64,000 nucleotides of DNA. Origin: Euonymus europaeus. Its lineage: Eukaryota > Streptophyta > Magnoliopsida > Celastrales > Celastraceae. The position numbers and the translations under genes were made by a program. Below the pieces are notes generated by a model. It did no database searches. It was not told where the DNA came from and worked only from the letters and a program-made list of their open reading frames with translations. Below, in pieces: positions 56,530-64,000 of this stretch. The DNA is taken from the NCBI GenBank assembly GCA_963580455.1, contig OY756970.1:12524001-12588000 (forward strand). Reading direction: 5' to 3'. Position 1 is the first letter of the stretch, and every line of letters starts with the position of its first letter.

Positions 56530-57637
56530 ATTGAGTCATACTTGTGTGCTTTGAAAATAAGCAAAGATTATTAACAATAGTCTATATTATCTAAATCAAT
56601 TTTGGTCTTTAAAAAGATTTGGTACCTCCCACTAATTTTTCGTAACTCATACATCCCCATTTGAGTAACGAAAATTCTGTTAAAATTTCTAGTGAGTGAT
56701 TGAGTTCTTATTAATTTTCAGTATACCTCACGTTTGGTCGTTTCTTGGAATACTTAAATCAATAAGTGAACAACTCTTGTTCAATGTATCTCATACATGA
56801 TTCAATCATTTTACTTTGACTCCTAGTATGCAGAACCTCACCTTTCCTGGTTTCTTGGCCCATTATACATAGTTAAGTTTAGCCCACTATCCAATAAATA
56901 TAAAAATTTGAATATTAATATCCACACCTTTACTGGTTTCTTGGACACCAATATATTTTTATATTTATAACATCTCATGCTTTAATAAAGTATTGAAAAC
57001 ATCTCTTATCATTTAGTGTATTATCCCCATGATTTCTTCATGATTGATTATACGTAATCATAAAAAATTTCAAAATTTTATATAGTGGAGAGCCACGATA
57101 TAATTTCATAAATCATATCGTTTATGAACTTAATATTTAAAGGGATGTTTAAATGGTCTCATCTTAAATTACATACATGCACCATTAATTTTATTCTAAG
57201 AATATATCACATATATCATAAAATAAACTCAATTAATCATGCATCACTTATTTATTCTAAATATATATCAAATATAAATTATAGAATAAATAACATGTCA
57301 TATAAAACATGCATCAATAATTAATTAAATCAATTATTTACATGCATCATATAATTTTTTTTTATAATAAATCAACATTTGTTTAAGTCCATTTAATCAC
57401 CATTTAATTAATTGGACCTAAAACATAACTATTATGGAGGCCCAAATCAATTAAGATAAGTAAAAATTAAATTAACAATTAATAGGTCCATTAGTCCAAA
57501 ACATTTATTTATTGTCCAATACTTGGCCCATAAATAATTTCTCTTGCTTAACCGGTGACCCATCATGAACCAGAAACATTTTTCGGCTCAGATCTTTGTC
57601 CATGTAGAAGCCCAAAACCCAGAACACTTCAAGGTAG
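56530..57637. other. Copia-2 internal non-coding region, nothing recognised
   Basis: AT-rich, no protein similarity in either strand. It lies upstream of the gag fragment on the element's coding strand. Confidence 0.4.
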
Positions 57638-58038
57638 TGGTGCACACCGGGTCGGGTTCCGGGTTATCGGACCGGGTTTGACCTGACCCGGTCACTTTTG
57701 AAATGTCACAAACCTAGTCCGATAGCCCAGTTTTAAAAAACTGGGTTATCGGGTCGGGTTACCTGGTAACCCGGTTGATCTGGGCTTGCCTGGAATCATG
57801 ATTGGGTTTGGGTCGGGTATTACTCTGATTGGGAGAAAGAAAGGAGGCAAATAAAAAAGAGGAAAGTGAGGGAAAATCAATAAAATTTAAATCCGAAACC
57901 CGGTCCGAAATAACCGGGTTCGGGTCGGGTATTACCCGGTCATTATCGGACCAGGACGGGTAGGCCCGATAAGGACCGGGTTACCGGGCCGGGTCAGAAA
58001 CCCGGCACCCGATGTGCACCCCTACTAGTTCTAGGTAG
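57628..58038. mobile_element. hAT-like MITE, about 391 bp
   Basis: The element is about 57638-58028. Ends: TGGTGCACACCGGGTCGGGT on the left and, reversed, GGGGTGCACATCGGGTGCCG on the right. Flanks TTCAAGGTAG and TTCTAGGTAG differ by one base. The body is full of GGGTTATCGG, CCGGGTTACCGG and similar partial palindromes and is far GC-richer than its surroundings. GGGGTGCACA ends and an 8-bp-range duplication suit hAT-type MITEs. Confidence 0.75.
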
Positions 58039-59092
58039 CTGTGAGCACAGTAACATTTAGTCATTTACTGCACAGAAGCCCGCTTCTTAAGCCTAGCCCG
58101 TGACCAATTAGTAACCATTTAAATCCGGCTCGGTATGCCTAATAAATGGCTAGCCCGTATCTTTCTCGCCTGGCCCAAAACTTTTCTGGTCAGTTAAAAA
58201 AAGTTACAAGCCCAACCCATGATCAAACCCGGCCCGTGAAAAACCAGAAAAACTTAACCCGGTTGTTAACGGGTCTTTCTTCCTGATTCGTCTTCAACCC
58301 ACTTGACCTGTAACTTCTGGTCACGAATTTCGCCGATTTCTTGGTGCTATTTTTCGTGGTTGCAACGGCACAAAGACTCAACTCTTGAGTAATGTAACAT
58401 CAACTGTCACTACCATTACCTGGATTAACAGATCGGGTGCCCAAAAATTTCAATTTTTTTCCAAGAGAGACCTGGACCTGCTGCAACAATACCCTGCAAT
58501 ACTTACAGAGAATTTGATGTCGTCATTCACAGCGAGTTCAACAGATCGGGATCTCTGGGTTCTTTCTTCTACCAAGTCGTGTGACTCTTGAACCCCGCCC
58601 GGTTTCTTCCCGGAAAGACCGAAAAGGCTGCAACTCTTGCAAACAGCAGCCACCGATTCCAAATGTCGTTTCTAATGTGTGGCGGAAGATCATTCTGGAG
58701 TCAACTATTGAATCCGGTGATCCATCTTCAACCATGGTCACCCAGGCGAGCAACCTTTGAGTTTCTCTTCTTTCCTGCAGCTTGTGGCCATTTACTTCGC
58801 GGTGACAAAAGGTTACACTGGCCCAACCATTAGTCCGGTAGATCCTTCATGCATCGTCGCTCACTAGGTCAACGATTGAAACTTTTCCTTTTGACCTTTG
58901 AAAGATCTCTTGATTTATTGAACTCATGACAGATAAGCTTTCATCAGAGCATATATAATCCTTAAAATGAAAACTGGCGAAAATCTATTTTTTGAAGAAC
59001 AAAACAATTTTGTTCATATCATTTAGCTCCAAAGATTTCAAAAATCTGAATTTTACTCAAAATTGAATTTTGAAAGTACACTTAGTCAACTC
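58039..59092. other. Copia-2 leader region
   Basis: Runs from the MITE to the primer binding site. No conserved gag start was recognised; overlapping open stretches at 58385-58833 look like chance. Confidence 0.4.
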
Positions 59093-59103
59093 CTCTGATA
59101 CCA
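59093..59103 (-). other. Copia-2 primer binding site
   Basis: Minus-strand TGGTATCAGAG, complementary to the 3' end of initiator tRNA-Met and standard for plant copia elements. One base should separate it from the LTR; instead a solo LTR follows. Confidence 0.88.
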
Positions 59104-59106
59104 CTA

Positions 59107-60271
59107 TGATCGATATAAAATATCACAAGTAAACCTGCAATATCAAATACTGACGGTTCTTACCCAATCGCAAGTGTACGTGTCGTGGGACAGTATAAAA
59201 GAGAGCGGGGTCGAATCCATAGGGACCGTATCAATCACCAAACAAACAAAATAGCAATAATAATGCAGAAAATTCAGATTGCAATAAACAATTAAAATAA
59301 GCTAAAATTGGATAAATAAATATGGACGAGTTCTAACTTGGGTTGGTGTTGTTCTTCTAATCTCACTAAGTATCACAATTTCAATACGCAATCACACAAT
59401 TTAAAGACTTAACGTTGTCAATCAGAAGACCTTGGTCGGGCTCTCCTAACTAGACTTTCCTAAGCAACGACTCTAGCTTTGGTCCAGCCCAAAATCTTTT
59501 CTTATCAGAGGAGTTTTGGTTGGCGTACCCTAAGAATTTCCTAAGACAAGCATATGAACGAGAAAGTCGACAATCGCACAACCTTAAGCGTTGGTGTACC
59601 ACCTAATCAATTGTGTTCACAATTCCCAAATCTGGATCCTATGCAGATTCTTGTTACTTCGTCAAACACCGGGTATGGGTAAGCCGAATGTGCTTAACTA
59701 ACAATTCCTAATATTATGATGGTGATCAAGCAAGCATAATAATAAGAAATCAACAATAAACTCAGAGAATCAATGAATTAAATCTAGTGTAATTATCCAT
59801 GAAATTGGTCAACAAAGTTCAACTAGAAGAAACTAAGCAAATCCCAAACTAAATAGAAATTTAGTTACACATGTTCATGATTTAATTGCATAAATAAACC
59901 AGAAATTCAGTTGGGGAAGAAGGAGATGCTCGAAAGTGTTGAAATCGTCCTCCTGGCGTCTTCTCTCCCTGGTTCTGAAGTGCAGCGGCGTCCCTCCCTG
60001 TTTCTGGGTCGAGTTTGTTATATATTAAAACCCTACTTGCCACATCAGCACTTTAAATTATGTCACTGGCCCGCTAAAATCCACGGACGCAAATAGGTCG
60101 CACTTTGGCTGCAGTTAGGTTGCAACATTTGCCCAGAAAACTCTTAATCTTTCATTTTCCAGCCAGCTCTCACCTGCTCAATAAAACACTAATTGAGTAG
60201 TATTTGGACTTAAAACATCACAAATTGAGACTTTTAAAGATTGAAAATATAGGTGCATTTTGCGCCTAACA
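59107..60271 (-). mobile_element. Solo LTR inserted at the Copia-2 primer-site/LTR junction
   Basis: 1,165 bp; plus-strand TGATCG...CTAACA, so TGTTAG...CGATCA on the minus strand. It is flanked by CACTA (59102-59106) and CACTG (60272-60276). A minus-strand TATA box TTAATATATAAC lies near 60020. The U5-like segment reads GGATTCGACCCC and GTACACTTGCGATTGG, as in Athila/Tat gypsy LTRs. No internal region is present. Confidence 0.8.
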
Positions 60272-60274
60272 CAC

Positions 60275-61802
60275 TGTTAGCAAACGGTGTACAAATTATA
60301 CACAGCAGAAGCAAAAAAAAATTTACCTCTTGTAGAGTGCTTGATCAAACAATTTCTCCAATAGAACTCCGATTGTACGAAGAATCTAGTACGTCCACCA
60401 AAATCACAAGCTAAAACACCTTGGAAGACTTGAAAATTTTCTTAACTTAAAAAATTGTCTTAATTGATTCTCTAATCAATATTTAGAATAACAATAATGA
60501 ATTTTCTTTTGAAATTCACGCCACTACAAAATTTGTAACATACACATTCATATATAATTTTAGAGTAGTGTTGGCAACTACTATAATAAATTTATTATTA
60601 TATTAATTAAATAATAAATCCACTAATTGATTAATATCTTACGTATTAGCAATTTATATTAATCAATTGGATTCATTCCGGTTTATAACAAACCTACATT
60701 TAATTAATTATTCGATTATTTTCATCTCATGTAAATTATCGAATATAATTCACTTCCAACTTTAGAGGAACAATTTCCGTGATTGTTTTATTTGTGACTT
60801 TCTAGATTCATTACCTATTAGCAATAAAAATAATATACAACTCTTTGATATTAATTAAAACAACTTTTAATCATTTTTTATAAATCACAAGTGATGCTTA
60901 GTAGCATATTGTGACTACTCAATCAGTGATGAATATTTTCATATGAACCCTTAATTACAGTTACATTATAATTAAATCGTTCCACTGTAAAATATGATAA
61001 TTGAGTGAGGATCATGGATATCCGTCAAATGCACTAACTCAATTATATGTCAAATCCAATATTTTATTGACAAACAAATAATTAATGAAAACACATTTTC
61101 ATTAATCATGTAACCTCGGTCAAGGATTTCCTGTGTCAATAAATATATTGATCACATAAGATATTCTCCTCGTTTATTTCGAGGCAATAGATCCCTTGTT
61201 AACTGCACATAAGTCTCCATACATAACTAACTGAATCCATCGAATGTCAATAATTATTCAATGAATAAGTATTTCCAACATTGACAATGAATAAGTATCA
61301 CCACATACAAGACTATTATGTCATCTTAGGTCTAAGGATTATTTATACAATCGTAAATAAATAATAAATCATTGACAAGGAAGTAAACCTCCATGTGATT
61401 CATTATTTAGTAAGTCATGCTCTAAGCATTTATTCAACAATAAACCTTCCATATTGTTTGTTCTAATATCTCATATTAGATTGCATGAGACTCACAACCT
61501 TATCATCATAGGAAATAAACAGTATGCTGATCTTCCGAATTATTATTATCCAATTAATAATTTTATGATCAGGAACTCAGGTTAAGATATTCATATTAGA
61601 GATCACTCGTCACTCATATTATTAGCTCTTGAGAATGAGATCTCTAACAAATATTTACAGACATATTTTTAATATAACTATTAAATAGAAATATCAAATA
61701 TACAATAAACTGTCATTTATTATTTCAACTGATACAGTACTATTATTATATACGTTCCAAATATGACCATATAGATTGGCTATACATGACATATATCTAA
61801 CA
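60275..61802 (-). repeat. Copia-2 right (5') LTR
   Basis: Starts TGTTAGCAAACGG and ends ATATATCTAACA. Long blocks are identical to the left LTR, with scattered substitutions and small indels. Confidence 0.92.
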
Positions 61803-62701
61803 ATCTACTCTCTCCATACTTATTGTTAATATGCACTAACGGTCTTTCATACTTGATTTAGAGGTCTATTATCAATCAACGTCTCCATAACATTCAAGTC
61901 TCCATAACATTCAGGTGCTCTTTCATATGTGTGGTCGAGCATGTTATCAGCTAGTAGTCATATAAAATCTAGGCTAAGATGGCGCATTGATAATGACAAA
62001 TTAGTCTCTATATGGTCTGACCCGTGGCTGTCCTCATCTCCTCCAGGATCATCGAGTCTCCTTCGAAATCTTTTGAGCCAAATTTTCTTGTTGCGGATTT
62101 AATTGACTCGGAGATAAAATGTTGGAACTTATCCCTTCTTAATTCTTTATTTTTGGGGGGTGAAGCTCGAGTTATATCTCAAATCACATTGTACGGGCTC
62201 CATCATATATACAGAAGCAATTTATTGGATTCATGATAACAATTAACAAGGGAAGGTTCTCTGTTAGATCGGCCTATTGGGTTGCAAATGCTCGGAATGG
62301 CTACCTAGAGGCCTTAACTGAAGGTGGTCTAGTTACAGATAATAAACCATTTCCTTCGATTTAGAAGCGAATCTAGCATCTAAAAACCCCGCAACAAAGT
62401 TTGAAAATTTTACTTGGAGGTTTATTTGGAAGAATGTGCTCTTAATGGCTCTTTTCCAGCCACCACTTTGAGTTTCATATTGGAAAATATCCAGCTCTTT
62501 ATGAGTTCTTTCTCTTGTGTCATTCAGTTTACTCCTGGATCAAACAATAGAGTAGCTGATGCTTTGGCTGGTTTATGTAGATATGCCTCTACTGATTGTA
62601 TCATCTGCACTGCGATGGTTTCCTTCGTTTTTATATTTCAAATGATTGCAACCCTAGTTGTTCCTTAATGAATTTTCTTTTCCTCGAAAAGATAAAAAAA
62701 A
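61803..62701 (+). pseudogene. LINE C-terminal part (RT end, zf-RVT, RNase H end)
   Basis: Begins LLSPYLLLICTNGLSYLI, the continuation of RQGDPLSPYLF. After a deletion come LVSIWSDPWL, ADLIDSEIKCWNLSLLNSLF and MITINKGRFSVRSAYWVANA (zinc-binding RT region). Near 62510-62580 FTPGSNNRVADALAGL closes the RNase H-like domain. A run of A after GAAAAGAT at 62694 is the probable tail. Confidence 0.85.
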
Positions 62702-63453
62702 TTAGAGTTAAATAAATTTATTTAATTTGAATATTTTTTGTATAGGATAGAATCACATATAGTTGAGTTGAAGAATGTCATAGTTGTTGAGGAAAAAAAG
62801 TATTTTTAGATCTTTTTAAATATATTAAAAAAGATTGTGATAACCAATATTTCAAATATATACAAAATTAGATAACAAATGTAATATAATTTTATTTTCG
62901 AAATAGGATAATACTATATTTATATAAAAATAATAGAGAATAAGTTACACCTCATTAAATTCTGAACATTAATTTAAAAATAATATTACATACAATTAAA
63001 TATTTTTGATAAAAGATCGTCATCCAAAATGTGTATGTATATATATATATATATATATGGTGATGTGTGTATATATATACTTGGTAAAGACGTAATATTG
63101 ATCCTATTACTATCAAATACTTGGTAAGTTTTCAAGTGAAGTCATTTTGGAGCTATAAAATGCATCTCTACTTAGAAGTCATTTTTCTTTGTCCTCCCTC
63201 TCCCAACATCTTTGTTGTTGCTCATATTATATTTAGATTACGTAAATTGGTGCAGAGAAAATTGATTGAAATTCATTTTAGTACATCGTAAATGAAACAA
63301 AACGTAATACTTTCATGGATTAATTCAACTGAATACATGAACCTAAAATATAAGAAGCTAATCCTATAATGTTCGACTTACAATGGTAACAAAAAGGAAG
63401 ACATGAAATTTAGACACGTGTAAAAGTAATTTGTACATAGAAGAGATGAGAAA
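62702..63453. other. AT-rich non-coding DNA with a TA microsatellite
   Basis: Alternating TA run at 63037-63058. No gene seen. Confidence 0.5.
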
Positions 63454-64000
63454 CTATCCGTTGGTATTGGGCTTGATATGAGGGGATTGAGACTGAGAAG
63501 CATTGGGCTGAAATGTCTTGGATAAGAGCTGGAGAGAATAAGTATTTTCTATACGCCCCAGAAAGATCGAGGATCCGTCAAGGAGACTGAGCTTGGACTT
63601 GAGAGTTGCAAAGCGATGGTGAGGAAGCAATTTTGTGAGAACATTAGCAACTTGGTTGTGGGTGTCAATATGTTGAACTGAAAGAGCATGCTTGGTGGCA
63701 AGGTCATAAAGGAAGTGAAGATCAATAGAGAAGTGCTTCATGCGACAATGCATGACTGGATTGTCACAGCAGAGTATCAGTGGTGATGCTAGAGGAATAT
63801 GCAGTTCAATTAAAAGATTGGTGATCCAAATTGATGCGAGGGAGCGATACTCAGCTTCTATGGATGATTGAGAAATTGCATATTGTTTGCGAGATCACCA
63901 AGAAATGGGGCTTTGACTAAGGATTATGATGTATGAGGACACAGATGATCTATCGTCAGGGTTCCCGATCTAATTAGAGTCAGAGAATGTGCGGATGGAA
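63454..64000 (-). pseudogene. Copia-4: RNase H end of a Ty1/copia element, runs off the right edge
   Basis: Minus strand from the window edge: SQSPISW-SRKQYAISQSSIEAEYRSLA (RNase H, one stop at the lysine position), CDNPVMHCRMKHFSIDLHFL and HNQVANVLTKLLPHHRFATL, ending with a stop at 63454. The order is the usual copia C-terminus. The 3' LTR expected to the left was not recognised. Confidence 0.88.

Larger units (their letters stand above)
52676..61802 (-). mobile_element. Copia-2: Ty1/copia element nested in the LINE
   Basis: Two LTRs of about 1.5 kb (52676-54186 and 60275-61802) flank minus-strand pol fragments, a polypurine tract (54187-54200) and a primer binding site (59093-59103). Flanks are ATCTC on the left and ATCTA on the right, a 5-bp duplication with one change, and the LINE frame resumes at the right flank. 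The interior lacks the RT C-terminal part and most of RNase H. A hAT-like MITE and a solo LTR are nested in it. Confidence 0.92.
47391..62701 (+). mobile_element. L1-type LINE split by three insertions
   Basis: Plus-strand LINE segments lie at (47391-47498, doubtful), 50047-50926, 52541-52675 and 61803-62701. Protein similarity continues across the gaps. The interruptions are a 2.5-kb element (47509-50036), a 1.6-kb inverted-repeat element (50927-52540) and Copia-2 (52676-61802). An A-rich end after 62690 is the likely 3' end. The frame has many stops. Confidence 0.85.

Noticed and set aside
1..64000. tRNA genes, rRNA genes, CRISPR arrays, plasmid or phage features
   Set aside because: No cloverleaf with paired A and B boxes outside the SINE-like piece, no rRNA sequence, no regularly spaced direct repeats with unique spacers. 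The window is plant nuclear DNA.

Overview
The window is plant nuclear DNA, most likely from a eudicot: two intron-bearing host genes with plant-specific architecture sit in an AT-rich landscape dominated by Ty1/copia, Ty3/gypsy (Tat lineage), LINE, Mutator-like, CACTA, hAT-like and Harbinger-like elements. No bacterial, organellar, tRNA, rRNA or CRISPR features were seen. Species cannot be fixed from the sequence.

Layout. 1-8.2 kb: a minus-strand Ty1/copia element (Copia-1; LTR copies ending at 2059 and 8201, decayed gag-pol between) whose left LTR is interrupted by a 5'-truncated LINE (1 to about 1065). 8,256-21,356: a Tat-lineage Ty3/gypsy element with two 735-bp LTRs, primer binding site, polypurine tract, gag, protease, half a reverse transcriptase, two RNase H domains and integrase, all minus strand with breaks. 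Its long 3' region carries an antisense plus-strand ORF with a gypsy-type 'transposase_28'-like segment, and is host to a 3,062-bp Mutator-like element (9,833-12,894) with long inverted repeats and a perfect 9-bp target duplication. 21.4-26.9 kb: non-coding, with LTR remnants and a degenerate low-complexity repeat.

26.9-34.8 kb is the genic island: a complete seven-exon cell-wall-type acid invertase (plus strand, 576 aa, with the 9-nt mini-exon) and, convergent with it, a complete twelve-exon plastid/mitochondrial glyoxylate/succinic semialdehyde reductase, GLYR2 type (minus strand, 347 aa). Their stop codons are 332 bp apart. They act in different pathways (apoplastic sucrose hydrolysis; detoxification of glyoxylate and succinic semialdehyde) and share only position.

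34.9-47.4 kb: non-coding DNA with a CACTA terminus (37,494), a 1.66-kb inverted-repeat element lodged in a TA microsatellite (38,062-39,720), and the 3' end of a plus-strand copia element with its 3' LTR (Copia-3).

47.4-62.7 kb is a nested structure. One plus-strand L1-type LINE has been split by (a) a 2,528-bp element with a perfect 10-bp target duplication, (b) a 1.6-kb inverted-repeat element that itself holds a 580-bp Harbinger-type MITE with a TTA duplication, and (c) a 9.1-kb minus-strand copia element (Copia-2) that itself holds a hAT-like MITE and a solo LTR inserted on its primer-binding-site/LTR junction. LINE protein similarity resumes in frame across (b) and (c). The window ends in a fourth copia fragment (63,454-64,000).
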